The notes beneath the pieces are model-generated. The model was not told where the DNA came from and made no database searches. It worked only from the letters and a program-made list of their open reading frames with translations. Positions 42,226-53,944 of a stretch of DNA of 64,000 nt are shown here, one piece after another. Source of the stretch: Charina bottae (lineage: Eukaryota; Chordata; Lepidosauria; Squamata; Charinaidae); assembly GCA_023362775.1 (NCBI GenBank), contig JALMGJ010000006.1, positions 9,261,001 to 9,325,000 of the forward strand, read 5' to 3'. Both the position numbers and the translations under genes were made by a program. Numbering within the stretch: position 1 is the stretch's first letter; each line of letters opens with the position of its first letter.

Positions 42226-42923
42226 AAAATGTCTGAAGAAGGGCATGCATTACAATAATATCCATTTCTGAGAAGAAAAGAAAAAAATCCCTGTAGTTCA
42301 ATTTAGAAATAGCGAACTATTTGCCCAAATCGGTCCAAATCAGTATTTATGATATTTGTGAGGGCGAGGTGACTGTCAGACTTGATCTAGTTCAATTTCT
42401 ATTTTTTCAGAATTTCAGTTCATTCATCTAGTTTCCACATCGACTTGTGAAGCTTTGTTTTTGTTGTTGTTGTTTTAAAAAAGGACAGGTGGAAAATTTG
42501 TATGCATTTTCATGCACAATTCCCTTGACACCTTTTCATATGCATTTTTCATGACATATATGTTTCACAGCTTCTGCTAATGTTAGCAGTTTTGTGGAGG
42601 TGTTTCCTTAATCTATACCTTCTTGCAATCTTTCCATTTGTTGCCTTGCCAATCTATATGGAAAAACTGGAAACATGCAAATCAGGGCTGGATTAAGGCC
42701 AATTGATGTCCTAATCACAGCCCAACAATGATGCCCCTCGGTCCTTCCATTGGTGAACTGACAAGACGCTAAGACTCAGTAAAAGCTGAAAAGTAAAATT
42801 GAGTGCAAGAGTTAAGGACATGATAGCTAGGAGGAAAAACTCTGTGATGCCCCCCTTCCCTTGGTGCCCTAAGCACATGCTTATTTTGCTTAATAATTAA
42901 TCCAGGGCTGGTGCAAATATGAA
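42226..42923. other. Intronic sequence, nothing recognised
   Basis: AT-rich stretch. 42685-42910 has AGGGCTGGATTAAGGCCAAT and ATTAATCCAGGGCTGGTG facing each other, the worn terminal repeats of a possible hAT MITE. Confidence 0.4.
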
Positions 42924-43247
42924 CAAGGTACGATGGCTCAGTGGTTAAGATGCCAGGCTTGTTGATCGGAAGGTCAGCAGTTCGAGACCCGGGTGCCGCG
43001 TGACAGAGTGAGCTCCTGCACTCGCCCCAGCTCTTGCCAACCTAGCAATTCGAAAGCATGCAAATGCAAGTCGATGAATAGGTACCACTTTGGTGGGAAG
43101 CTAACAGTGTTCTGCGCACGTCATGCCGGCCACATGACTGCGGAAGCGTCTTCGGACAGCGGTGGCTCTTCGGCTAAGAAACGGAGATGAGCACCGGCCC
43201 CTAGAGTCGGACACGACTGTGCGGGGGAAACCTCTACCTTTACCTTA
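42924..43247 (+). mobile_element. tRNA-headed SINE, third family
   Basis: Head GATGGCTCAGTGGTTAAGAT and B box GTTCGAGACCC are followed by AATTCGAAAGCATGCAAATG, GGAAGCGTCTTCGGACAGC, CGGACACGACTGTGCGGGG and the tail AAACCTCTACCTTTACCTTA. A reverse copy with intact duplications lies at 57744. Confidence 0.85.
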
Positions 43248-43320
43248 GTTGTATTCCAGTTAGCACGGGGCAACCAGAAACTCTCCAGATCAGCTTGAAA
43301 CTATCCCTTTTGAAATTTTC

Positions 43321-43947
43321 TATTATTATAGCTTTATTAATATTTTTCAAAGTATAATTAAAATACAAAATACAGAATATAAAACAGATAGAATACAGAT
43401 CTAAAAAGAAACAAGAAAAACTAAAACAGTGCAAGAATAGATAGAAAAGTATAAAAGACAGGTGACTTCCAACCTTCTTCATCCCAGATAGAAAAGCATA
43501 TGAAACAGTTAATCTCTTACTCTTAATTAAACTTTTAATAATATCATTTCTCTAAAATTAAACCATTTAATCATCAAAACCCGAAATCAAAACTTCATTT
43601 TTTTCCAATACAAGCAAATAGTCCAAAAGCGGCTTCCAAGTAGAAACAAATCCAGTTACGGTATTTTCTCCTATCAATGCTGGGACTTTGGCCATTTCCG
43701 CTAGTTCCATTAATTTAATCATCCAGTCCTCCATTGAAGGAATTTGTAAGTCCTTCCATCTCTGAGCATATAAGAGTCTTGCTGCTGTTATCATACTGTA
43801 TATAAGAACAGAGTTCCATGTTGCTTCTCAAACTGTTGATCCATCAGACCCGAGAGAAACAACTCCAGTTTCAGTTGTAAGTCCACTTTGAGGATCTTTT
43901 GAATAATAATACATATTTGATTCCATAATTTCTTGGCTTTTCCCGTC
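43321..43947 (-). mobile_element. L1 LINE 3' end, 5'-truncated
   Basis: TGAAATTTTC at 43311-43320 and 43948-43957 is an exact 10-base duplication. On the minus strand it carries the ORF2 C-terminus and a 3' untranslated region ending ATTAATAAAGCTATAATAAT. It is inserted right after the SINE at 42924. Confidence 0.85.
43567..43947 (-). pseudogene. L1 ORF2 C-terminal fragment
   Basis: The minus-strand frame includes MITAARLLYAQRWKDLQIPS, MEDWMIKLMELAEMAKVPA and ends LLVLEKNEVLISGFDD then stop. The I-T-A-A-R-x-L-x-A-Q-x-W-K block followed by W-x3-L-x-E-L-A-E-M is characteristic of the C-terminus of squamate L1 ORF2. Upstream reverse transcriptase sequence is absent. Confidence 0.85.
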
Positions 43948-44042
43948 TGAAATTTTCAATCATTAGAGACATGTTGGGTGCCTACTAATGGAACTGCAGT
44001 CTAAAACCATCCAGAGGACATCAGGGGGATGTTGGCATAGAA

Positions 44043-44168
44043 CAGTGTTTCTCAACCTCATCCACTTTAAGATGTGTGGACTTCAACTCCCAGAATTGAA
44101 TGGCTGGCTGGGGAATTCTGGGAGTTGAAGTCCACACATCTTAAAGTGGATGAGGTTGAGAAACAGTG
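44043..44168. mobile_element. Palindromic hAT MITE, copy d
   Basis: Exact 8-base duplication GCATAGAA at 44035-44042 and 44169-44176. Both arms carry CCTCATCCACTTTAAG (left) and CTTAAAGTGGATGAGG (right), where other copies have CTTGGCCAC, so the change is shared by the two arms. Confidence 0.92.
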
Positions 44169-44176
44169 GCATAGAA

Positions 44177-46150
44177 TATGCAAATATATGTGCATTAAAA
44201 TGGGAAGTGAGTTAATTTATCCCCCCCCCCTTTCTACCCTAGATTTCTGCAATACTGTCAATTACCTATCATACCTATCTGCTTTTTAAAAATTAGAAAG
44301 CAGATAGTTCCCACCCCTACCCCTAAGCCCACCCTGTACTGCTCTGTAGTTCTACGCTGAATGATTCTCCTCCAGACATCTGGCACACTTCCATGCGCAT
44401 CGGCAATGAACCAGTGGCTCGGCATGGTGCTTAGGAATGCTGGGCCACCGGAGGTGCTACACGCAGGATGAGAAATCGAGTTTTGGTTGTGTTCATTTGT
44501 TAGTGATTGTTTAAGGTCCCCTAGTGCTTTTGAAAGGGCAGAGGTGTTTAATCCCAGCTTCCTGTTTTCACTTCTATTTGGGGTAATTAAATTCTGCTTC
44601 CTTTCACTCACCAATGTCCCTAAGATATGTGTCTCAGCTCCCAGTGCAAAATTGATGACATCTCCGATTCTAGCAAATGAGTCGCTGTTAGCGTTCTACG
44701 GCTGGTAGATTCCGGAGCACTGCTATTTAGCTGGTCTGTTCTTGATACAACCAGACAATCTGTGTCTTTTTTATTTTAAAATAAAATGTAGCTTTCATAC
44801 TCTCAGAGACAGTGTGAAAAGCTGCTGGGAAGCTAGGTGGCAGGGAAATAGAGAGGCAGGTAAACTATTGTTTACAGGTGATCTGGAAGAAATAACAGCA
44901 GGACTTATAAATCTGGCCGCTGAAAGTAGTATGTCTTTATGGCACTAAAACATAAAATAACTGGGTTTGGTTTTGGTTAATAAGCTGTGTGTACCCAATC
45001 CATGTGTTATATAAACCATTGTTTATGGTGTATTGCTGTGTGTGATCCATTATTGCTTATTCAAGCCATGTTTAAAAGAAACCCTGGCTTAGCTCAATCT
45101 GTGAAGCTAGCCATTGTATTTAGTGTAATTTTCATATTGACTGCATGGCTGTATTTCTAATAATACCATATTTGTTACTGCATATGTGAGGTGTGCTTGC
45201 ATGGAGAGGCAGCAAAGAAACATTGAAGGAAATTAATATAATAATGAAAATGATTTGGGATCCAACCAGTCTTCTCCGTCATGGCGTCAATCAGATATTT
45301 GGAATTATAACTCCCAGAAATCTCAGCCAGGTTGATGGAAACCTGGTCTGCATGGACACTCCCACTCCCACTCCCCAAGATACCAATTGGCTCAAGATTT
45401 TTTTTTAAAGCAGCCTTCCCCAAAGTAAAACAATCCAAGAATTAATTCAGATCGATTCCATAAGGCAATCAATCAGGTTTTGACTGCTGTCCGATTCCAA
45501 TAACTTCCTAAACTCTTCCTAGTCATTAGGAATGGCATCAGTCTTCCACTGTTGTCCCCTCTTATAACTCAGAGATAGACTATTACAAGCTGCAAGGCAT
45601 GAATAAAAGAACTGTGTGGTGTGTGGTGCTTCTCCTTTCCAAGAGACAAATACATGCGTGGCTTAAACCATTTGTCAAGGCATCACACAAAGAGAGCAGC
45701 CTCTATCATTTCTCTGTTCTCAGCTATGAAAGAAACCTGTGAAAACAATTAAGATCCTTGTAAAATGCCAGGAAAACACTTTAGATGAAAACGGAGGGCC
45801 AAATTAGATATAGCAGGTCCACTTTTTTAACCTTCAGAACAACAGACCTCCACCTGTCTCCTGCAGAGATTATTAACTCCTTTCTTGCAGCCATGGGACA
45901 AATAAATATCTTCCAGTAAAGCTGTCTTTTACAACACATCCTCAATGGCTGTTTTCATCTAATATGCTAAGTCATTGTTTGCTTACTGTGATTAATCGAA
46001 TAAGCCACAATTGGCAGGATTCACACAGCACACTTAAACCACTGACATACAAACCACATTATAACTTAGCAGGCAGACGCAACCAAGCTGCCTCTGTGTG
46101 ATGTAATCCTGATAAAGTTCCCCAATTTGGCCATTATTTTGAACATTTAG
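44177..46150. other. Intronic sequence with old MITE stretches
   Basis: 44470-44720 is repeat-free and moderately complex. 44960-45115 and 45945-46080 hold diverged AAACCATTGTTTATGGTG and CAAACCACATTATAACTTAG blocks of the MITE-like group also seen near 9650. A poly(C) run is at 44221-44230. No exon recognised. Confidence 0.4.
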
Positions 46151-46935
46151 CATGGATGCAATGAATGTTTTCTTGACTATCCACTGCATTCTTGTCGCAG
46201 CAGGAGAAAATGTGAGATTTTCTCCCACTCCAAAAAAATGGGGGAAAAACATTGGGAAGCCCTTCAAGATGGTCACTCACACCCTGGTCAACTCACGGCT
46301 TGACTATTGCAATGCATTTTACATGGGGCTGCCATTGAAGACCCCCCCAGAAGGTTCAACTGGTCAAGAATGCGGTGGCACAAGAAGTAATGGGCATGCC
46401 TTGGTATCCCATGTAACGCCTCTGCTTCGTGAGCTGCACTGGTCACCAGTTTGCTTCGGGGTGCAATTCAGGGTGCTGGTTGTTACCTATAACGCCCTAC
46501 ATGGCATAGGGCCTGGTTACGCCTGTCTCCCATAGCATCAAGTTCCCCTTTTGGGGGAGATGGGCGGTCATAGAAATGTGAATAAAAAATAAAATAAATA
46601 AATCTGCCTGGCCAACCCTATTGGGCAGGGTTGGCACATTCCAGGTTGGCATTTATTGGGACCTCGGAGGCACACCTTCTCTGTAGCAGCGCCTGCCCTC
46701 TGGAATGGGGTTCCCCCAAGATCCAGGTGGCCCCAACCATGCTGGTGTTTTGGAGAGCCTTTGTCAAGGGTGAATGAAGCCCCTTTCTGGGCACTGTGGG
46801 TCAACTTCTTGTTTCCCATCTTTTGTTCCTTGTTTTTACTATTGTACTGTTTTATTGTTTTTCTGTGTTTTTTTACTGGTGAACTTCCCAGAGTCTAGGA
46901 CTCGGGCGGTGTCCATGCATTAAACAAACCTGAGT
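46151..46935 (+). pseudogene. L2-group LINE ORF2 C-terminal remnant
   Basis: The frame 46270-46535 reads VTHTLVNSRLDYCNAFYMGL, PLLRELHWSPVCFGVQFRVL and TYNALHGIGPGYACLP, the conserved C-terminal part of L2/CR1-group ORF2 (S-R-L-D-Y-C-N-A...L-H-W-x-P-V...K-A-L-H). A tail-like GGGAGATGGGCGGTCATAGA with AAAATAAATAAAT interrupts it at 46550-46600. RRHTFSVAAPALWNGVPPRS at about 46660-46720 is the next conserved block. The 3' end is near AGAGTCTAGGACTCGGGCGG. Polymerase domain absent. Confidence 0.8.
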
Positions 46936-47278
46936 TAGGATAAAGCTTCTATACATTACATTCTGAATCAAGTCAAATCAAACTTGCAAAGAATTATTGG
47001 ACATCCAACCTAATAAAAGAAGACCAATATAGTCGATAATAACACAACTTAGAGTTATGCATCAGCCCTGTCAAATGTCAGGCAAAAGAGTTGGGGGGGG
47101 GGGGAAGAAATGCCCAAATGGAAGCATCCACATTTCCTTATATTATAACAAATGTAAAATGAAGCGGGAAGGGGAGATAGGTTTATTCCACTTTTTTTAA
47201 TGGATGTACATCCCTTCTTCACATCCTTATCATTCTGCTTGTACAATAGAATCAGCGGGGTGAACTGGGGGGCCCAAA

Positions 47279-47514
47279 TGTAGAGAGCGGAGGGAATGGC
47301 CTTGAAGGACAAGAGGAAGGCAACAGTCAGATAAGAGGGGCTTGAGCCCAGGCCAAGAAAGTAACTTGAGAAAACGTCTCAGAGACGCCCCTCCCTAGTT
47401 CACACAAAGATAAAGGGAGGGAAAGGAAGGCACATTCAGACTTGCAAGATTCTGTTACTATAGCTGTTACAATAAATGTACTCTTGACTTTCATGGTGTT
47501 GGTTTTGGCTGACA
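47279..47514 (+). mobile_element. Solo LTR, second copy
   Basis: Starts TGTAGAGAGCGG and ends TTTTGGCTGACA; the exact 5-base duplication CCAAA lies at 47274-47278 and 47515-47519. Internal landmarks CAGTCAGATAAGAG, CCCTCCCTAGTTC, AAGATTCTGTTACTATAG and AATAAATGTA match the 2568 and 54328 copies. Confidence 0.85.
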
Positions 47515-47519
47515 CCAAA

Positions 47520-48569
47520 TCAAAGGAGATATGGATATGAGTAGCCACCCACATTATTTGCTTGTCTTCCAATCCTTTTGTTACCATGGATCCAACATGG
47601 AGGAGTATAATAAACCCCATCTCCAATATGTGTGCCTGGCCAAAAGGAAGAGTTCTGTATCTTTTCTTTTTAATTAAATGGCTTCATTTTCATTCCCTCA
47701 ATGGCAAATAGCAAATCTCACCATCCGGCCTTCCTTTCCTTCATCTGTTGAGCCGTCCAATTCATGGAGGGAAGCTTCTGGTTTCTTTTCTTGTCTATCA
47801 TACGAGCAGCCCACCTCCAGAGGATTCCTCAATTACTTTGTTGCCAAATCCTGACAATCCCTCGGAGCAAAGGTGTTGCTGGAATATTACAGAGTGTCGT
47901 GTGCTTAGTTCCGAGATTTATTAAAATCAAAGTGATGAAATGCCAAGCCAGGAAGAACTCCGCTTCATAGCAGCAAAAGTGCCAATGTCTTATTCATTTC
48001 CCTGAGGGATGAATTTATGTAGCACATTCTCTCACCACTGAGGGACAAGAATTGTGTTTGACTGTACTTGGCTGATGCATCATGATTTAAACATTTCAGA
48101 TGAAAACACACCATGCAGGTTCACCGCTGAAGGGAAAGAGAAGGGTGCCATGCCTCCGGACCCAAAGAATCCACTGGCTTTCATTTGGGCTGAATAGAAC
48201 TCAGCATACATTTTATTTACAGTAGCTGAAAGAAAGTCACAGCTCAGGGTGAACCAGAGCAGAGCATATGTTTTGCATGCAGAAGACTCACATTCAGTCC
48301 GCTGAGTTAGAAGGCGATAGAAGGTTATCTAGATAGATGGTTAAGTTTCTTAAAACTTGGAAAGCCTCCACCAATCGCAGCTGATAATGTCAGGGTTTGC
48401 ACAGTGAAAGATATGGTCCCAGTCACCAATTCCTCCCTAACTAGCATCCAACAAATGGTTCAGAAGTTTAAACCTGAGGGCCTGCCTATGTTTCCCTGTT
48501 GAGGACTTAGCCCTGAAGAGATCCTTCAGCCGAAGCAGTCTACCTTGGTCTCATTTGCAGAACAGCTAG
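47520..48569. other. Repeat-poor intronic sequence
   Basis: 47640-48250 has no repeat signature and could include conserved non-coding DNA. No exon recognised. Confidence 0.4.
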
Positions 48570-49015
48570 AGCAGTTTCTCAACCTTTCAAAGAGAATATT
48601 TGTAGCTCGGGGTTGAACTATGGAGTCCTTGGTGCTCTCTGAGCCTTGTTGTTTTCTTGCAGGCGTTTCATTGCCAGACTAGACTAACATCAGTGCGAAA
48701 AGGGAGTGGGACTTGCTCTCTGTTTATATACCATGGCTTTTCCTGCTTGTGTTGGTGGAGGTGTTGTTCTCTCCTTAGGAGTTAGAACAACACCTCCACC
48801 AACACAAGCAGGACAAGCCATGGTATATAAACAGAGAGCAAGTTCCACTCCCTTTTCACACTGAAGATGTTGCCTAGTCTGGCAATGAAACATCTGCAAG
48901 AAAACAACAAGGCTCAGAGAGCACCAAGGATGCCACAGTTTCTCAACCTTAACAACTTCAAGATGTGTGAACTTCAACTCCCAGAATTCCCCAGCCAGCA
49001 TTCTAGAGAGTTCTC
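48570..49015. mobile_element. hAT MITE, copy e, split by a Penelope palindrome
   Basis: GAGCAGTTTCTCAACCTT at 48570 is the MITE start. After the inserted palindrome the duplicated start is repeated and the arm resumes at 48951 (AACAACTTCAAGATGTGTGA...CCCCAGCCAGC). The other MITE arm is lost. Confidence 0.75.
48587..48935. mobile_element. Penelope-like palindrome, family 2
   Basis: Exact 15-base duplication CAGTTTCTCAACCTT at 48572-48586 and 48936-48950. Arms of about 140 bases meet at GTTGTTCTCTCCTTAGGAGTTAGAACAAC near 48772-48792 (loop CTCCTTAGGAG-like). The left end is the long one (TATTTGTAGCTCGGGG...). In the right arm CTGAAGA (48861) is followed by TGTTGCC-TAGTCT-GGCAAT and GAAAC, the hammerhead-like order. 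The arms differ at a few sites: the left arm has ACTAACATCAGTGC in place of the CACTGAAGATG region. Confidence 0.85.
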
Positions 49016-50558
49016 TCTCCTTGCAGACTATCTGGTTTTGTTCACACAACACACAGAACCAGTCAAGTAAGGACCTAGCAGATGAGTTTGCACAATGTGC
49101 TCAACTTGGTTAATGTTGATCTTGGTTTGTTTTTTGTGGCTTAACATATTGGCTGAGTCCAGCCCACTGGTTTAGTTGGTGGTCCAGTGTATTGCCCAAA
49201 CCCAGGAAAGTTATTCAGACAGTAACCAGGATGTGTGCTGCACGAACACAGCCTCTCCGTTTCATCCTTCTCATCTTCTCTTCCCTGGATGGGAGCTACT
49301 TTGTTTCCCTCTGAGAAGCTCTAATTTTGGAGGACTTGAAAGAAATCAAGTTCTCTGGGCATCTTTACTCTCCTGATTCACCTAGCTGCTAAGAGTTGCA
49401 ACTACCTTTTAATTTCCTCCTAATAGGACCCTCCATTCAATTACATTCCACTCTGGTGGACTAATAGCCTCTTGGTTTATAATAAAGGACCAATGAGTGG
49501 AGATAGACATTCATTCCTGAACCCATGAGCATCTGAGTCTTGCCCTCCTTCTGATTCTTCTCTCAAATACCAAACCAGAGAACTTCCAAGGTCACAAAGA
49601 CACAATTCTGCTGCTACAAGGGACATCTGTCTACCTAGGAACTCTCAGCTCTGTTGCCTTCTCAGCAGGTTTCTAGGCTAGAAGCAAGTTTTTTTTTTTA
49701 TTTCAACACATTAACTATGTCCTGTATCCCTGTCAAAAATGTTCTTATTTATTCATAACATTCTGACTACAGTTGAGCTCAGAATGCTGGCGTGAAGAAG
49801 GACAGACATTCATAGATTATTAAAAGAGGTCCCTTTAAGATGTTTGTAAGCCTCTCTTGGCTTTCAAGGAATATAAACCGAATCAGATTCCCCATAGCCC
49901 ACTTTGCTTCCTTAATGATGTCACAATATGAATAAAATTTTCACATTCTGATCCTAAAGGCAGAAAAGAATAGGAAAAGATGGTGGGACCGAACAGTTGT
50001 CCATCTAGACTTCATAATCCATAGATTCTGGTCCACAACATAACCGTAAGCCTCAGAAGCATTGGAACTGCTGGTAGATGTTATCAAAAGTTCTTGTTGC
50101 TGTGGCTGAAAAGAATCTGTAATACCGCATTTAACTCTCTTGTTTTTAATGGGTTTGCATATAAAATTGCCTGGAGACATTCTTTCCAGCAAGATTGTAG
50201 AATCCATCTGAATATCTATGTTAGGATTAAAATGAATTTTGTAAAGGCTCATTTGTTTGAAGAAGTGATAGTTAATCAGGGGTGTTTACACATGAATGTG
50301 AAGTGGGGAATTTCACCATTAATACCATCAACCGGTTCTGTATCTCTCTTGTGCTTGACCTGCCTTAGAGCCCAAAGTGTTTGGGTAGGAGAAAAAGAAA
50401 AGATTAAATGCTTCAAATATGTTTGCTTAATAGAGCAGTGTAAATCATTAAATAAGACTGTCATTTTTCAAAGTCGAGACAGATTTTTTTTAAAAAAATA
50501 AAGAGGAATATCTGAATGCTGTGTTTCTACTTTCAAATGCAATTCAAGTTCTATCTTC
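49016..50558. other. Intronic sequence, no gene seen
   Basis: 49085-49175 has a worn MITE-like stretch. The rest is unassigned. Frames at 49941-50501 match nothing recognised. Confidence 0.4.
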
Positions 50559-50566
50559 CTTTAAAT

Positions 50567-50796
50567 CAGGGGTGGGCAACGTCAGGCCCGCGGGCCTCCT
50601 GCCCGCAAACCCCACCCCTTCCACGTGATTGGCTCCCACCCGCAAACCCTGTCCGCCAGTGCTTGTGATTGGCTCCCACCCACAAACTCCAGCCCCCAGT
50701 CTGCGGAAATCCCAGAAACCCCGCCCCCCACCCACCCCGTTCCCCAGTTATAAATATCCAAATGGCCCTTGGCAGAAAAAAGGTTCCCCACCCCTG
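50567..50796. mobile_element. GC-rich hAT MITE with perfect TSD
   Basis: CTTTAAAT at 50559-50566 and 50797-50804. Terminal repeats CAGGGGTGGGCAACGTCAGG and AAAAAGGTTCCCCACCCCTG. Three internal modules carry GATTGGCTCCC with CCGCC/CCACCCC. Closely related to the copy at 22980, but 41 bases shorter through loss of the ATATAAGGCCCGTGGGG part. Confidence 0.93.
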
Positions 50797-50804
50797 CTTT
50801 AAAT

Positions 50805-52066
50805 CAACTGGTGTGAAAAAAATGGGCAAATTGCCAGCTTTTGAGTTCCTCTGTCTGGATATTTGGAGTGCGGTGCTGGGGGAGAACAACTTTTACCAAG
50901 GTTAAGTGGGTTCCTTTCCTCACTTTTGGGGCATCTTGTGCTGTTCAAAGACATGATCAGAATGAACAGAAGCTGCCCAATATTGCTGTCAGTGACTCTG
51001 AGGCTCAAGAGAGGTTTTAATGTTGTGATAGACAGCAACTGGAGCTCAGAGGTAAACCTTCACATGTAAACGGTCGCAGGATTAATCCGTAGCATTTCCA
51101 GTTAAAAGGACCTGACAACGGGAAAGACCAGCTGGGAAGAACCTATACAGGGTTTGGGTCTTGGGACAACCTGAGCGATGGAGCTGTTTTAACAAAGGAA
51201 CCCTTAAAACTCTGAAGCACCATTCCAGCTTAACTGAAGTATTCGTATTCTTAGCAAAATCAGTCTCTGTGTAATCCAACCAGGATGTAACCAAGCATGT
51301 GTCATGGTTACCAGATATGAGATCTCTGGCAACAGACTCAACAGGTTCAACAGGCTATAGCAAAGCAAATGGAGTCTTTCCCTCCTTCTCTGGATATCCA
51401 GAGCCGGGGTTGAATCTAGAGCTAGACTAAATCTAGACTGAAGCTAAACTGCTGACTTCATTTCTCAAGGGGAATGTAAAGGTATTCAACAAAGACTGAA
51501 TCCACCTTTCTTTATCTGTCTTTAAGATGACCAGGAAGGCATTTATCTTATCTTGATTAGGCATTGATTTCTTCATTTTCCTTCACTCTAAAATTGACAC
51601 CAAACCTTGATTTAGAATTCAAATAGCTTTCTTGGATCTTACTAGAAAGGCGAGAATGGTATCATCAACATATGGTTGACATCCAAACTAATCTTTTGTC
51701 TATTGATGATCCCCATTCAGAACCTCTGGGTAATGGTCAGAAGGAGACAAAAATGTCCCCATTATGGACTTTTAGGTCTGGGTTTAAGCCAGTGATTGGT
51801 GGTTGAGGTCCACCAGTTCCATCACAGGGTCCTTCCTTCACCTTCATTCCCAAACAACTGGTTCATGAAAATGAAACCAGTGGCTGAAAAATGGTTAATT
51901 GAAGTGTACAAGTCATGATATAAATAGCAACTTGAGTACGAAAATCCAGCAAACTGATAACAGTGATCCTGTTTCACCTTTTAGTAGCCAAGAATGTTCT
52001 TCAATAGTGTGGAGGGAGGCAGAGATAGCAAAGAATATGAAAGCCATTAACGGGTAAAAGAGACTG
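50805..52066. other. Intronic sequence, nothing recognised
   Basis: No repeat ends or exon recognised. Confidence 0.4.
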
Positions 52067-52251
52067 TAAACAAAATCTCAGCCCTGGGAAAGTAAGGATA
52101 AGGAAGAGACTCAGAATAACCCCACCTTGATTCTATATGGTATAAGACAGGAGAGACAGAAGCGTTCAGTACAAGATTCTGTTATTATAGCCTACAAGTT
52201 CCAATAGTCCTTTTGGGTATCTGTTTCCTGACTTGGCCTACCTCTAAGAGC
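52067..52251 (+). mobile_element. Degenerate solo LTR
   Basis: TACAAGATTCTGTTATTATAG, GTATCTGTTTCCTGACTTGG and CCTACCTCTAAGAGCTGAC follow the 3' part of the LTR at 54328. The start and the duplication are not clear. Confidence 0.5.
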
Positions 52252-52698
52252 TGACTAGTAGAAATCTCTGAGTACTAAGGGGCAAGTGAGTCCACTTGTG
52301 CTGGGAAAAGTAGAACTCTGCTCTCTCACAACCACCACCACCCCCCAAAAAAAAAGTATAAAGAGAAAATATGACAATATCTAAACAGGCAATTTAATTG
52401 GGCTGGGGTCCTGGGGATCAACTTGCCCCAAGCCCCATACGTTACTCAGAGATTTCTACCGGAGAACTTTCTTGACCAGCAAGAGTTGTATTATGGCATG
52501 AAAGACCCAAAGTAATTCAAATAAAGAAATATATTGCATTTACTTATCGCCACATTCCAGCCAACTTTAAGCAGTTTACTTTTAAAAGGTCTTTCAAAGA
52601 GAAGGAGACGCAGAGGCGTACAGAAATGCAGTCCCAGCACTTTCCATTTTAATTAGTGGTCCATGACTGCAGAGAAGCTGAGAAGCTTTAGTTTAAGC
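52252..52698. other. Intronic sequence, nothing recognised
   Basis: Contains one A/C-rich run (CCACCACCCCCCAAAAAAAA) and no identifiable element. Confidence 0.4.
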
Positions 52699-52814
52699 CA
52701 GTGTTTCTCAACTTCAGCAACATTAATATCTGTGGACTTCAATTTCAGCAAGGCTGGGGAATTCTGGGAATTGAAGTCCACACATCTTAAAGTTGCCGAG
52801 TTTGAAAAACACTG
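52699..52814. mobile_element. Palindromic hAT MITE, copy f
   Basis: Terminal repeats CAGTGTTTCTCAACTTCAGC and GAGTTTGAAAAACACTG. Flanks GTTTAAGC and GTGTAAAC match at 6 of 8 positions. The oldest-looking copy of the family. Confidence 0.75.
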
Positions 52815-53944
52815 GTGTAAACTATGCCTAATCTGAAATGATTATAGGATGTTAGTTGCTTTGCTGCAGAAATTTGGTAGATGATTGCACACCCATTCTT
52901 GGGTTAAATGCAGTCTTGTAATTATGGTTTCCGAAGGTGCTTTCCGATTAACAGTGGTTCAGTCCTAGCACCAATGCCATTTTTTCCAGCACAGTAGAAA
53001 TAATAAGTTTTTGGTGGCTTCCTCTCTCCTCTTCAAAGTTCCCCCCAAGCTTTGTGAGATGGTTAATGAGGCAGTGGGGATTTTTAGCAAATAAACATCA
53101 GCAAATGAGGGGTAGAGGATGACGTTTACTGCAAAATATGCGTTTGAATTTGATAGCCACTTCATCTTAAATTTCAGCAGTGTGCTGCTGTATGTGTGGG
53201 TGTTTCTTTTGTTAAGCCAGTCAAGTTAATATTCCGTTTAATGCAAATCAGAAGCAAATAGGAGTGTAACATGCAGCAAATGTCAGATTTGGAACATTTC
53301 CAAAATCTTTGCATTTTGGCAGGGTAGGTTGGCGGGGGGGAGGTTGTTGTTGTTTTACTGTTGTCCTCCCCATCTTCCTCCATCCCATGTTCAGTTGGGC
53401 TGCAGATTTGTTCTGGGTAGAAAATAATGCTGTCCACCAGTGAGACAGAAGCTGATCCGTACTACTCGGTTAAAACCAACAGCAGCCTTTTAAGTCCTAC
53501 GTCTGCGATGAACGGCACTAAAAATTAAATTGTGCACCGAGAAAGTCAAACCTCTGCAAGAAGAAGGAATGAATGTGTGCAGCTTGTGCAAACGGCACGA
53601 ATTAGGAAAACATGTCTCAATTTATTCCGGCATTTTTAAAGATCATGAGAAATGGGAAAACCATACACATCAGGGATTGCATAGGCAGAACCAAGATCTT
53701 TATGATATGGGAGCAGATACGGGAAGCAATTGTTGCAGGATGTCAGAACCAGACAAGAGGCTGAACAACTCCCTTCAAAAATGGTTTTATTCTACAAATA
53801 GGCTTCAGAATAAAGATATATCTAAAATCCAACGAGTTGGGTTTGTTTTTTTCTTCCCTTTTTTCCAGGTTGCTCTGTCCTACTCACTGTTTAATTCTAC
53901 TTTATTTACAATGGTTCTATTAAACCCTTTCTTACTATAACATA
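52815..53944. other. Repeat-poor intronic sequence
   Basis: 52850-53200 is non-repetitive and a candidate conserved non-coding stretch. The plus-strand frame 53530-53940 has no recognised homology and no splice context. Confidence 0.4.

Noticed and set aside
48079..48130. Possible next CELF2 exon (GCATCATGATT / CAGATGAAAAC strings)
   Set aside because: The strings do not encode the expected MHHPIQ continuation and lack a matching acceptor and donor.
53530..53940. 136-codon plus-strand frame as a gene
   Set aside because: No recognisable domain, low-complexity end, no splice or promoter context.
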